Source of the DNA: Dyadobacter sp. LHD-138
Lineage (GTDB): Bacteria; Bacteroidota; Bacteroidia; Cytophagales; Spirosomataceae
Direction: 5' to 3'
Length of the DNA: 64,000 nt
Assembly: GCF_030929615.1 (NCBI RefSeq)
Contig: NZ_JAVFVU010000002.1
Span: forward strand, 1 to 64,000
The position numbers and the translations under genes were made by a program. This document shows, piece after piece, positions 35,169 through 44,198 of this stretch. The first letter of the stretch is position 1, and every line of letters starts with the position of its first letter. The notes below the pieces were generated by a model that did not search any database, had not been told where the DNA came from, and saw nothing but the letters and a program-made list of their open reading frames with translations.

Positions 35169-38100
35169 TTACAAAGTAATGTCGACACCAACGGTGAGCA
35201 CGCGTGGAGAAGGAACATTGTTATTATCCACATCAGGCTCAGCATCCCAGTAGTTCCATTTTGGAGCATAGTAGCCCAGGTTTTTAGCTGAGAAAAAGAA
35301 TTTTAGATTATCAATACCTATCTTCTGCACATGTTTTTTAGGTATCGTGTAGCCTAAGGAAATATTGTCAAGACGAATAAATGAGCGATCTCTGTACACG
35401 TTAAAACCGCTGGATCCTCCTTCACTGGAATAAAGCCTTGCCCATTCATTCGAAGGATTTTCTTCTGTCCAATATGGAAATTTGTAGGAACTGGTTCTGT
35501 CAACGAATCCATCCCTGTTTTTCATCTGGTTGAATCCTGCTTTATGTCCCCAGTAAGAATAAACTGCAATACCAACATCCAGAACCTTGAAAAGTTTGAA
35601 GTCATTTCTCAAAGTCCAACGGAAACGCGGATTGGTGTAGCCCTGAAATACTTTGTCTGCATTTGAGTATTTGCCATCGTTGTCAACATCTCTGATTTTA
35701 AAATCACCCGGTTTCACGCCGTACTTTGCAGCTGCTTCTTTTTCGGCAACCTGCCATACACCATCAATTTTATAATCCCAGATTTCGTCAAGCGCATGGC
35801 CGATAAATCTTTTGTTGGCAACGTCGTCCTTTTCTTTTCCGTTAGCATCCTTATCTCCGTAAAGTGAAACGATTTTATTTCTGTTTAACTGAAAATTGGC
35901 CGTTGTCCTCCATGTAAAATTCTCGCGATTCATATTAACTGAATTCAGGCTGAATTCTATCCCCTTATTTTCAACTTCACCCAGGTTATCCCAAACCGAG
36001 CTGAAACCCAGGATATCAGGAAGAGCACGTTTCACCAAAAGATCTGTTGTTGAGGATTTATAGACCTCGACAGAACCCTCTAAAACGTTGTTCAATATTC
36101 CAAAATCAAGTCCAAGATTAAATGCCGCGGTCCTCTCCCACTTCAACTTGGCATTCTGCATTCTGTTCACGTACAGCTGATTAACCAGATACACCGTACC
36201 ATCTGCCCGCACGTGCAAATATTTCCCCGTATTCAAATCAGACAAAGCCTCATACAATCCGATGTCCCGGTTCCCATTGCTACCCCAGGAAGCGCGGAGT
36301 TTCCCATAGCTTAGCCAGCTGCTTTTGAAGAATTTTTCATCAGAAAATACCCAGCCCAACGCAGCTGACGAGAAAGTAGCACGGGGATTTTGCTGCCCAA
36401 ATGCCGAGTATCCGTCACGTCGGGTGGACAACGTAACCATGTAACGATCTTTATATGAATAGAATAATCTCGCCATCAATGCATCACCTGTGCTATATTC
36501 GTCGTTCGCAGCAACAGTCGGTAGAATTCCACCCCCAATCCCATGATATCCCAGTACATCGGTTGGCAGGTTCCCTTTATTGGTCATTGTATTATCCCAT
36601 CTCTGATATTTTTCAGCATTGGCCAATAAAGTCAGATCGAAGTTATGAGCCCCAAATACTTTATTCCATTTGATAATATTATCTACCTGCCAGTTGAATG
36701 TTTTACGATTCTGTCTACTCGAACTACCCCCAACGGCAGCCCATTCGGCATGTTTCGCGGATTCATGATTAAAGCGCTCGTAAAATTCATAGCGGGGCGT
36801 GTAGTTAACTCGATAAGAAAACCCAAATGGCAAGGTTACAACACCAAAAAGTGTCGTATTTAAAGTTGTGTATTTAACCCTGCGATCAATAAACTGGCGT
36901 TGGTAATAAGGGTGATTACCGCCACTCGCCTCGTTATTCGGCCTCCATTTATAAGTCCCGTCCGCATTATATTCAGAGCCCCAGGGAGAAAGTATCCTGG
37001 CCAGATTGTAATCAACCGGAACCTGACTTTCGTCTTTATCTGCAAACTGCGTGGTCATGCCGACGGATAAAAATTTACTGATTTTACCTTCCAGGTTTAC
37101 GCGTCCACGAACTGTACTGAACTGGTCGCCAGTAATGATACCTTCATTTTTAAGGTATCCCAAAGACATAAAATAGGAAATTGCCTCCTTTTTTCCGGAA
37201 AGACTGACCGTGTGATCCTGTCTGACACCAGTCTGGAAAACCTTTTTATACCAATCCACACTTTTACCAGCCTTGTAATTTTCTATTTCAACTGGCTGCA
37301 TACCAAGACGCTGTAACCAGATCGTCGTCGGATCTCCTTTTGATCCATCGTAGGCAAGCCATTGATCGAGCGTTAAATCCGAGGGTAAATTCGCAGGATT
37401 ATCAAACTGATGCGGTTTATAGGTTGCGTTAATGTTTTTCATGACATCGCCGCGCCATGCAACAAACTCGTCCGGGCCCAGCACAGGTTGGTTCTTCGAT
37501 ACATTCCCAATACCCATGTTGGAATTGATGTTAATGACTGCTTTCCCGTCTTTTCCTTTTTTGGTGGTAATCAAAATAACGCCACTCGCTGCTTTTGCTC
37601 CAAAAACGGCGGTAGAACTGGCATCTTTCAGTACATCGATGGTTTCGATATCATTTGGATTAATATCTGATAAATCACCGTAATAGATTGTGCCGTCCAG
37701 TACCAACAAGGGACTTGTAGCGGCATTAATTGAGTTTCTCCCGCGTACCAGTAAACTACCACCACCTTTTGCGGATGGCGACATTCCAACGTTTAAACCG
37801 GCAACGTTGCCCCTAAGAATGTCCTGCACCGAGTTCGGATTTTCATTCTCCAGTTTGGAAGTGTTGATCTGAGAAACCGCACCCGTCAAATCGCGCTTTT
37901 TCTGCGTACCATAACCGACCACAACAACCTCATCCAGCGTTTTTTGATCGGATGCCAGTATGACTTCAATGCTGCTTTGGTTACCTGCCGGCTTTTCCTG
38001 AGAGAGAAATCCGACGGCCGAAAACACTAAAATTACGTCGTCGCCCGGAACGCTGATTTCATATTTCCCATTCACATCGGTCGTTGTTCCCGTGGTCGTG

Positions 38101-38312
38101 TTTTTCACAAGAACCGTTACACCGGGCACCGGCGTATTGTCGTCTTTGGCTAAAACCCGTCCTGTAATTTTTCTGTCGATCCGGTCCAGGACTGCTATTC
38201 CGGGCTTGGACCGCAAGACTCCGGAAAAGGCAAATGAAGGGGAAACCAGCAATGCCATGAGCACGCATCCCTTGACCATTCGCAAAGGGATTTGAGAAGA
38301 TCCTTTGTTCAT
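35169..38312 (-). CDS. SusC-family TonB-dependent transporter
   Basis: A 1047-residue outer-membrane glycan importer. Open codons extend upstream to 38423, but the ATG at 38312 (MNKGSSQIPL) gives a proper signal region and leaves the operator-like motifs outside the gene. After the signal comes a carboxypeptidase-regulatory-like domain (ITGRVLAKDDNTPVPGV), the SusC hallmark VVVVGYGTQKKRDLTGAV, the plug (IDVLKDASSTAVFGAKAA) and a 22-strand barrel ending in VLTVGVDITL. There is no STN domain, so no direct sigma/anti-sigma signalling is expected. It pairs with the SusD at 33311, and regulation by the palindromes at 38338-38394 is likely. Confidence 0.94.
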   Translation of the reverse strand: MNKGSSQIPLRMVKGCVLMALLVSPSFAFSGVLRSKPGIAVLDRIDRKITGRVLAKDDNTPVPGVTVLVKNTTTGTTTDVNGKYEISVPGDDVILVFSAVGFLSQEKPAGNQSSIEVILASDQKTLDEVVVVGYGTQKKRDLTGAVSQINTSKLENENPNSVQDILRGNVAGLNVGMSPSAKGGGSLLVRGRNSINAATSPLLVLDGTIYYGDLSDINPNDIETIDVLKDASSTAVFGAKAASGVILITTKKGKDGKAVININSNMGIGNVSKNQPVLGPDEFVAWRGDVMKNINATYKPHQFDNPANLPSDLTLDQWLAYDGSKGDPTTIWLQRLGMQPVEIENYKAGKSVDWYKKVFQTGVRQDHTVSLSGKKEAISYFMSLGYLKNEGIITGDQFSTVRGRVNLEGKISKFLSVGMTTQFADKDESQVPVDYNLARILSPWGSEYNADGTYKWRPNNEASGGNHPYYQRQFIDRRVKYTTLNTTLFGVVTLPFGFSYRVNYTPRYEFYERFNHESAKHAEWAAVGGSSSRQNRKTFNWQVDNIIKWNKVFGAHNFDLTLLANAEKYQRWDNTMTNKGNLPTDVLGYHGIGGGILPTVAANDEYSTGDALMARLFYSYKDRYMVTLSTRRDGYSAFGQQNPRATFSSAALGWVFSDEKFFKSSWLSYGKLRASWGSNGNRDIGLYEALSDLNTGKYLHVRADGTVYLVNQLYVNRMQNAKLKWERTAAFNLGLDFGILNNVLEGSVEVYKSSTTDLLVKRALPDILGFSSVWDNLGEVENKGIEFSLNSVNMNRENFTWRTTANFQLNRNKIVSLYGDKDANGKEKDDVANKRFIGHALDEIWDYKIDGVWQVAEKEAAAKYGVKPGDFKIRDVDNDGKYSNADKVFQGYTNPRFRWTLRNDFKLFKVLDVGIAVYSYWGHKAGFNQMKNRDGFVDRTSSYKFPYWTEENPSNEWARLYSSEGGSSGFNVYRDRSFIRLDNISLGYTIPKKHVQKIGIDNLKFFFSAKNLGYYAPKWNYWDAEPDVDNNNVPSPRVLTVGVDITL

Positions 38313-38337
38313 TGAATGTAGGTTTAGAATTGGTGAG

Positions 38338-38394
38338 TAAATCGGTTTAGGTATATATGCAATCGATTGAAATATTAGTTGCAACCGATTGCAT
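38338..38394. promoter_or_regulatory. LacI-type operator cluster before susC
   Basis: Three related palindromic motifs lie 26-82 nt upstream of the susC start: TAAATCGGTTTA at 38338-38349, TGCAATCGATTGA at 38358-38370 and TTGCAACCGATTGCAT at 38379-38394. They share an AA(T/C)CGATTG-type core with a central CpG, as in LacI-family operators. The same core occurs before the other susC at 43855. No LacI gene is in the window. Confidence 0.5.
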
Positions 38395-38423
38395 ATCAAA
38401 AAACCACGACGAAATAGAAACAT

Positions 38424-38544
38424 TCCAACCCCTACAATGATTAGTTCAATTTTTTAACAGAATTATTTAAAATATATCATATGTGTGTCTGATACAGGCA
38501 AAACGAATATTTATTGAGGATAAAAAAAATAAAAAAAAACGAAA
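38424..38544. other. AT-rich intergenic stretch before susC
   Basis: The gap between susC and the next susD is 314 bp (38313-38626). Beyond the operator motifs and the terminator, this part is AT-rich with homopolymer runs of A at 38522-38539 that serve as the T tract of the minus-strand terminator. No coding frame or other structure is apparent. Confidence 0.4.
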
Positions 38545-38574
38545 GGAGGCCGTCCTGAAACAGGGCGACCTCCT
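38522..38574 (-). terminator. Rho-independent terminator after susD (38627)
   Basis: AGGAGGCCGTCCTG at 38545-38558 pairs with CAGGGCGACCTCCT at 38561-38574, including G-T pairs. On the minus strand it is followed by a long T-rich tract (38522-38539). This ends the SusC/SusD transcript that starts at 43512 and isolates it from the next pair. Confidence 0.8.
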
Positions 38575-38626
38575 CTATTCAATTTCAAATTTTAGTTAAT
38601 CAAACGCCATCAGAAAAACATCTGAA

Positions 38627-40318
38627 TTAATAGCCCGGGTTTTGACCAAAAACAGAAACACCTTCTGCATTTTTTGCACTACGGTCAATCTGGGTTTGCG
38701 GGATAGGTCTCACCAAATGCCGCTCTCCTATGTTCGCTGCTGCCTGGGGATTGTATTTTTTGACACGATCTACCAAATTCCCCCAACGTTTAAGATCCAT
38801 CCAGCGTGTTTGTTCACCAGCCAGCTCTCTCGCCCGCTCTTCCATCAGCATTTCAAAAGTCATCTCGGATTCCTTGATAACCATCGCGTCCTTTTTACCT
38901 GCCCAACCTGCTCGCACACGCACGGCATTAATGGCGTCTGTGGCATCCTTCACTTTCCCGGCACCCAACTGAGCCTCAGCTAGCATCAAATAAGTATCAG
39001 CCAGGCGGAAAACGAAATAGTCGCGACTTCCTGCCTCATAGGTCATATCAGGACGTTTGGTATCAAAAAACTTCTTCAACGTTGGAAACAATGCTTCTGA
39101 ATATTTACTTGGCACCAAAACCTGGTATTTCTTCTTCGCTCTGTCTGCTTTTGACATTTCAAATCCCGGAATGAATATTGTTGTATCTCCGGCAGCAAAA
39201 GTTACGCTGGTTTTTGAATCATCAAATGCCGTATTATACGTACCAGGTTTGTTGGATAACCAGGTATCCTTAAAGGTTTTTTTGTACCGGGAATCATTAA
39301 CTCTGTCTCCAAAAACAACATCTGTAAGATACGTGGTTGGTCTGAGGCGCTTGAATGGACGTCCGTTCAAAATGTCACGCTGCATGCCAGCCTGAACATC
39401 ATACTGCATGCCAAAGAAAAGATGCAGGTTATTTCCTCCATTGGTTGCTCCGGTGTTATTGGTCAGGTTGGTCAGTGGATCCGATGTGTATTGAGCCGCC
39501 CAGACTACCTCCGTATTTTTTTGATTTCCTTCGTCAAACACGCTGGCAAAATCATCCAGTAATTTAAAGCCGTAATTGGTTGTTACGCTCTTGCAAAGGT
39601 CAGCAGCCTTGGTAAAATCGTCGGCGGCTTTTTGTGCGGAATATGCTTTTGCCAGATAAACCTTTGCCAATCCCATCTCAACAACCGGCTTGATGATACG
39701 ACCATACTGCGCCGAAGTCGCAGGTACACCAGCCAGGGCCTCATTCATGTCCTTGATAATTGCTGCATACATTTCGGCATCAGTATATCTCTTCGTGTCC
39801 TTTGAAGCTACCACAGTTTCAGTCAGGCGTAAATCAACGCCGCCATACTGCTGAAATAAAATAAAGTAATAATGTGCACGAAGAAATTTCACCTCAGCGA
39901 TTCGTAACTTTTTGGTATCCTCACTGAGCCCCTGCACATTAGGAGCTCTGTCTATAATCGCGTTACAGGTATTGATTCCGCGGTAGAACTCATCCCATAA
40001 AGTCGCCAGATAATCAACAGTCGGGTTCATTTGTGTATCATAGAAATGGAAACCTTTATAGCCGCCATCAGCTCCTGTGGCATATATATCGGTTCCAAAT
40101 TCGGTCATTGTCAAGCCCAGCTGCGTTGCATAGTAAATCCGCAAAGCAGAGTAAGCCGAGTTAACGCCATCCTCAAACCCTTTGGCCGTATTGAGGTATT
40201 TGTTGTCGATTCCCGATATCACTACTTCGTCCAGTAAGTGATTGCAAGCCTGTCCCGACAACATCAAAGCTGCTATGGCAACAACTCTCGCAGGTTTTAT
40301 GATATATTTTAAATTCAT
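38627..40318 (-). CDS. RagB/SusD-family outer-membrane lipoprotein
   Basis: The 563-residue precursor has a signal and a lipobox around LSGQAC with the cysteine at 25. Family blocks are LRIAEVKFLRAHYYFILFQQYGG, read in parts, then LAKVYLAKAYSAQKA, FRLADTYLMLAEAQLGAGK, DAINAVRVRAGW and ERARELAGEQTRWMDLKRWG. It is the partner of the SusC at 40366 (47 bp between them) and should sit on the outer leaflet of the outer membrane to bind glycan. It ends in front of a strong terminator, so this pair is a two-gene transcript without its own enzymes. Confidence 0.93.
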   Translation of the reverse strand: MNLKYIIKPARVVAIAALMLSGQACNHLLDEVVISGIDNKYLNTAKGFEDGVNSAYSALRIYYATQLGLTMTEFGTDIYATGADGGYKGFHFYDTQMNPTVDYLATLWDEFYRGINTCNAIIDRAPNVQGLSEDTKKLRIAEVKFLRAHYYFILFQQYGGVDLRLTETVVASKDTKRYTDAEMYAAIIKDMNEALAGVPATSAQYGRIIKPVVEMGLAKVYLAKAYSAQKAADDFTKAADLCKSVTTNYGFKLLDDFASVFDEGNQKNTEVVWAAQYTSDPLTNLTNNTGATNGGNNLHLFFGMQYDVQAGMQRDILNGRPFKRLRPTTYLTDVVFGDRVNDSRYKKTFKDTWLSNKPGTYNTAFDDSKTSVTFAAGDTTIFIPGFEMSKADRAKKKYQVLVPSKYSEALFPTLKKFFDTKRPDMTYEAGSRDYFVFRLADTYLMLAEAQLGAGKVKDATDAINAVRVRAGWAGKKDAMVIKESEMTFEMLMEERARELAGEQTRWMDLKRWGNLVDRVKKYNPQAAANIGERHLVRPIPQTQIDRSAKNAEGVSVFGQNPGY

Positions 40319-40365
40319 GTCTTAGTCAATTAATAATTTTACAAACTTCTTTGAGGAAACCTTCC

Positions 40366-43300
40366 TTAGAATTTAACATTTAAACCAAAGGTCCAAACTC
40401 TGGTAGCCGGCGTGATACCATTGTTAACAGAGGTTCCATCGGTTTCCGGATCTACACCATTGTACTTGGAAATAAAGCTGGACCAGATTTTAGGCTGCTG
40501 AATACTTGTGAAAAGTCTCAACGACTCCAAACCTAACCGTTTGGTGATGTTATTACTAAAAGTATATCCGGCGTTAATGTTGCGGAGCTTAATAAACGAC
40601 CCGCTAAAATAAATAAGGGAGGTATTGTACTGAGGAAATTCCTGGCTGCTAAACGGCCTTGGATACTGCGCATTCGGATTGTCAGGTGTCCAGTAATCCA
40701 CTTTAATTTGCTGATAGCGACCTGCCAGCGCATTGTTATTTTGATGGAAACCGCTCACAATCTTTTGTCCGAAGCGTCCGAAAAAGAAGAATGATAGATC
40801 AAATCCCTTGTAAGCGAACCGGTTGGTTAATCCAACACTGAAATCCGGAACATCCGATCCGAGTAAAACGCGGTCCTGCGCATTGATAATACCATCATTG
40901 TTGGTATCCTGAAGTTTCACCTGGCCTACACCGGCACCCAATGCATTGTTTTGATCGCCCGGATAATATTTTTTCGCCTCCTCAGCCTCACTCACCTGCC
41001 AGATACCAATTTTCTTGTAGTCATAGAAAGAGTTAAGCGGTTGTCCGATAAACCATTTGTTTCCAACATCGTCCACTTTTCCATTGTACAGAGAAATAAT
41101 TGCTTCACTGTTTTTAGTAAACTGCAAATCGGTATTCCATTTAAATCCGCCTTTGGTATTCATGTTGGTGGTTGTAATACCAAGCTCAACACCTCTGTTT
41201 CTTGTTTCTCCTACATTGCGTGTTACGGCGCTGAATCCGGTTGATCCGGGAAGCTGGTCAGACAAAAGCAGGTCGGTCGTATTGGTCTGATACACTTCCA
41301 AAGATCCCTGCACACGACCTGCGAAAATACTAAAGTCTACACCAAGGTTCGTCGAAGCCGAACTTTCCCAGCGCAGATCCTTATTTCCGATCGTACCCGG
41401 TCTGTAACCAAATGCACCGGTATTGTCCCATGCATAAACGGTTCTGTTAAGTAAACCCTGCGTTTGGTAAGGAGCCACCCCCTGGTTACCCACTTTACCC
41501 CAGCCAGCTCTCAATTTTAGTAAATCAAGCCATGAGGTACCCTTTAGAAAAGGCTCATTGCTGATGTTCCAACCCACTGCAACCCCTGGAAAATTACCCC
41601 ATTTGGTATTCTCTCCAAACCGGCTCGATCCATCACGGCGTAATGTCAGTGTTACAAGATATTTATCATTGAAGTCATAATTGATACGACCAAGGAAGGA
41701 ATTAATCGTCCATTCCGACAGGTTACTAACAGTTTGTAATATGGAACTTGCATTTCCCATGTTATAAAACTGCTGCGACTCAACAGGAACACCCTGCACA
41801 TTCGTTCCAAAATTTTCAAATCTGTCACGCTGAATGGACTGAACCAGTGTGACGCCCAGATTGTGCTTGCCGCCGAATGATTTGTTGTAGCTAAGGATAT
41901 TCTCAAGAGTCCAGTTGAAACCAAAACGGTTGAGATTGAGTGCCTGAGCATCACCACCTTTACGCGCATTGGTTTGGGCGCCAACAAATCTTCCCCAACG
42001 TGTAACGGTAATGTCCGGTCCAAAATTAACACGGTATTTCAAACCATCCAGAATTTGCGCTTCAGCATAAATACTGTTAAAAATTCTGTATCTTTTGGTA
42101 TTATCAACCTGCGCACCTTTAACAATTTCAGCCAATGGGTTGGTCAAAAGGGCATCGTTTGTTGGCGAGAAATTGATACTTCCATCCTCTTTGTATGGAG
42201 CACCCAGCGGATTTTGCTGAATTGTAAAGCTATAAGGATTCAGGTTTTCCCCATTCCGATTGCTGTACATCAGGTACGACGAAATACCTACTTTAAGCCT
42301 CTTGTTAATACTGTGGTCAATATTTGTTCTAACAGAAGTCCGGGTATAATCCAGGCCCTCCGTAATACCTTTATCCTGAAAAACACCTGCTGAAATGTAA
42401 AACTGGGTTTTGTCATTTCCTCCCTGAACACCAAGGGTATGGTTTTGCTGAAACCCTTTTTTCAAAATCAGATCCTGGTAATCTGTACTTCGTCCTGCAT
42501 CAATCCCTGCTTTGACATTGGGATCTCCACCCAATACGGCAATTTTTGCATCGGCCGCCGGATCGGATTTCCCTGTTGGTACATACACCCCATTGGCATC
42601 GGTATAGATAATTTCACCCTTGCTGTTTTTGGTTGAGCGATACGCCTCTCTCACATACTCAGCGAATTCAGGGCCATTAAAAAGATCTATTTTATTAAGT
42701 GCCTGCGATTGTCCAAAATAGGTATCATAAGTCACCGTTGTCTTGCCTTTTACTCCACCACGTTTCGTAGTTACAAGGACAACACCGTTCGCACCACGCG
42801 CACCATAAATCGCGGTGGCCGTTGCGTCTTTCAACACCTCCATCGATTGAATATCGTTGGGATTGATATCCTCATAACCAGCTGCCAGTGGTATTCCGTC
42901 AACTACATAAAGGGGATCATTTCCAGCGTTGAAAGAACGACGTCCACGGATAAGAATCTTCGGTACCGTTCCGGGCTTGGATCCTGCCTGGCTCACGTCA
43001 ACACCGGCAGTACGACCCTGCAGTGCCTGTCCAAGGTTGGTAATCGGCATTTCAGTAATTTCCTTGGCTGAAACAGATGAAATGGCACCGGTCGTCTGGC
43101 TTTTCCGCTGCGTTCCGTAACCCACTACAACCACCTCGCTCAAACTTTTCATATCGCTGGCAAGCGCTACCGAAATAACACTTTGCCCGCCCACCGATAT
43201 TTCCTGTGTAATAAAACCAACGGATGAGAACACCAAAACGGAACCATTATCCTGAACATCAATTTTGAACTTACCATCGGCATCGGTATTAGTCCCTATT

Positions 43301-43512
43301 CGCGTTCCCTTCAAAACCACGGACACGCCGGGAATTGGCGTGTTGTCCTCGGATGAGAGCACCTGCCCCGTCACCGTTTTGTCTATTGTTGTTCTTATGT
43401 TCAGAACAGAAGAACCTAATGTGCCTCCGTGAGCTGTCGCGCCCAGGCCCATTACACTCACCACGGCACAACCTATTAAGTATTGCCTGATACACGTAAA
43501 ATTTTTTTTCAT
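40366..43512 (-). CDS. SusC-family TonB-dependent transporter
   Basis: A 1048-residue SusC-type importer. The signal peptide covers about the first 28 residues. A regulatory-like domain (VTGQVLSSEDNTPIPGVSVV) precedes the hallmark VVVVGYGTQRKSQTTGA, the plug (MEVLKDATATAIYGARGANG) and the barrel, which ends VWTFGLNVKF. There is no STN domain. It forms a pair with the SusD at 38627. Its upstream gap of 686 bp contains an AACCGATTG motif like that before the other non-STN susC, so the two transporters may share a regulator and respond to related glycans. Confidence 0.94.
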   Translation of the reverse strand: MKKNFTCIRQYLIGCAVVSVMGLGATAHGGTLGSSVLNIRTTIDKTVTGQVLSSEDNTPIPGVSVVLKGTRIGTNTDADGKFKIDVQDNGSVLVFSSVGFITQEISVGGQSVISVALASDMKSLSEVVVVGYGTQRKSQTTGAISSVSAKEITEMPITNLGQALQGRTAGVDVSQAGSKPGTVPKILIRGRRSFNAGNDPLYVVDGIPLAAGYEDINPNDIQSMEVLKDATATAIYGARGANGVVLVTTKRGGVKGKTTVTYDTYFGQSQALNKIDLFNGPEFAEYVREAYRSTKNSKGEIIYTDANGVYVPTGKSDPAADAKIAVLGGDPNVKAGIDAGRSTDYQDLILKKGFQQNHTLGVQGGNDKTQFYISAGVFQDKGITEGLDYTRTSVRTNIDHSINKRLKVGISSYLMYSNRNGENLNPYSFTIQQNPLGAPYKEDGSINFSPTNDALLTNPLAEIVKGAQVDNTKRYRIFNSIYAEAQILDGLKYRVNFGPDITVTRWGRFVGAQTNARKGGDAQALNLNRFGFNWTLENILSYNKSFGGKHNLGVTLVQSIQRDRFENFGTNVQGVPVESQQFYNMGNASSILQTVSNLSEWTINSFLGRINYDFNDKYLVTLTLRRDGSSRFGENTKWGNFPGVAVGWNISNEPFLKGTSWLDLLKLRAGWGKVGNQGVAPYQTQGLLNRTVYAWDNTGAFGYRPGTIGNKDLRWESSASTNLGVDFSIFAGRVQGSLEVYQTNTTDLLLSDQLPGSTGFSAVTRNVGETRNRGVELGITTTNMNTKGGFKWNTDLQFTKNSEAIISLYNGKVDDVGNKWFIGQPLNSFYDYKKIGIWQVSEAEEAKKYYPGDQNNALGAGVGQVKLQDTNNDGIINAQDRVLLGSDVPDFSVGLTNRFAYKGFDLSFFFFGRFGQKIVSGFHQNNNALAGRYQQIKVDYWTPDNPNAQYPRPFSSQEFPQYNTSLIYFSGSFIKLRNINAGYTFSNNITKRLGLESLRLFTSIQQPKIWSSFISKYNGVDPETDGTSVNNGITPATRVWTFGLNVKF

Positions 43513-43854
43513 ATAAAATGGATATGTTAGAATTACAAAATGTTCTTAAACGCTATGTTGCTGACGAAGAAACAGACATTTAGCCCCTATGTAAATGAGA
43601 TAATTTTTTCGCCAAATAATCATACAAGACCCCGTAAAAATGGAGTCAGGTCAACAAAGGCATCATCCTGGTTTATCCAACTGATTTTTGGACGTGTAAG
43701 GCGGAGAAATAATTCTGGTTTGAAGTTCCATATGCATGTAGAGATTGGTTAGGTGATATTTACGCTATACGTCACCGGCTTACCGGGACACTTATCTTCT
43801 TAAAATGCAACATTAAAATTAATTATATCCAATTATTTCTTGTTTTGATTCATT

Positions 43855-43868
43855 TAAACCGATTGCAT
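43855..43868. promoter_or_regulatory. LacI-type operator-like motif upstream of susC (40366)
   Basis: TAAACCGATTGCAT shares the AACCGATTGCAT string with the site at 38379-38394 before the neighbouring susC. It lies 343 nt upstream of the start codon, which is far for a simple repressor site and may mean a distal promoter. Confidence 0.4.
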
Positions 43869-43987
43869 TAATTAGAACAAAATCAATAAATCTACTTTTC
43901 TGCTTGTAAAGTACAATTGTGTATTAATGGTTGAGATTATGGAAAGGAGCAGACAATTGAAAAAGAAAGACGAATTTTATTTACGCA

Positions 43988-44005
43988 AACGTTCTCGGGA
44001 ACGTT
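43988..44005. promoter_or_regulatory. Perfect palindrome AACGTTC-TCGG-GAACGTT
   Basis: An 18 bp inverted repeat with 7 bp arms and a CpG near the centre. It could bind a dimeric regulator, or be a lone copy of the GTTC/GAAC hairpin core seen in the 21 kb array. No other support. Confidence 0.3.
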
Positions 44006-44198
44006 GCCAGAATAGAAATCATTGGATATTAAATTGTAAAATATGGACATTTGCCAGTAATTTTAAAAATACTGACGCCAACAATTTCTATAAATTCATT
44101 GTATTATATCGTTATTAACTAATAATTAAAACAGCATATAAATTATTATCGAGTAAGATGGTTGTAACCAAAAGCTACTCTACTACAACAGGTTAAGA

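Larger units (their letters stand above)
43513..44198. other. Long AT-rich intergenic region upstream of susC
   Basis: The 686 bp between the PL8 stop and this susC start holds no convincing gene; two frames of 63-70 codons lack any family signal. It contains the operator-like motif at 43855, a palindrome at 43988, and TGGTTGTAACCA at 44159-44170 near the PL8 end. A long 5' leader for susC is possible, but I see no conserved RNA structure. Confidence 0.45.

Noticed and set aside
38313..38423. N-terminal extension of the SusC at 35169
   Set aside because: The added 37 residues lack signal-peptide character and would overlay the operator-like motifs; the ATG at 38312 gives a proper start.
43540..44118. 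Two small plus-strand frames (70 and 63 codons) in the long gap
   Set aside because: No ribosome binding signal, no signal peptide or domain, and composition like the surrounding AT-rich spacer.
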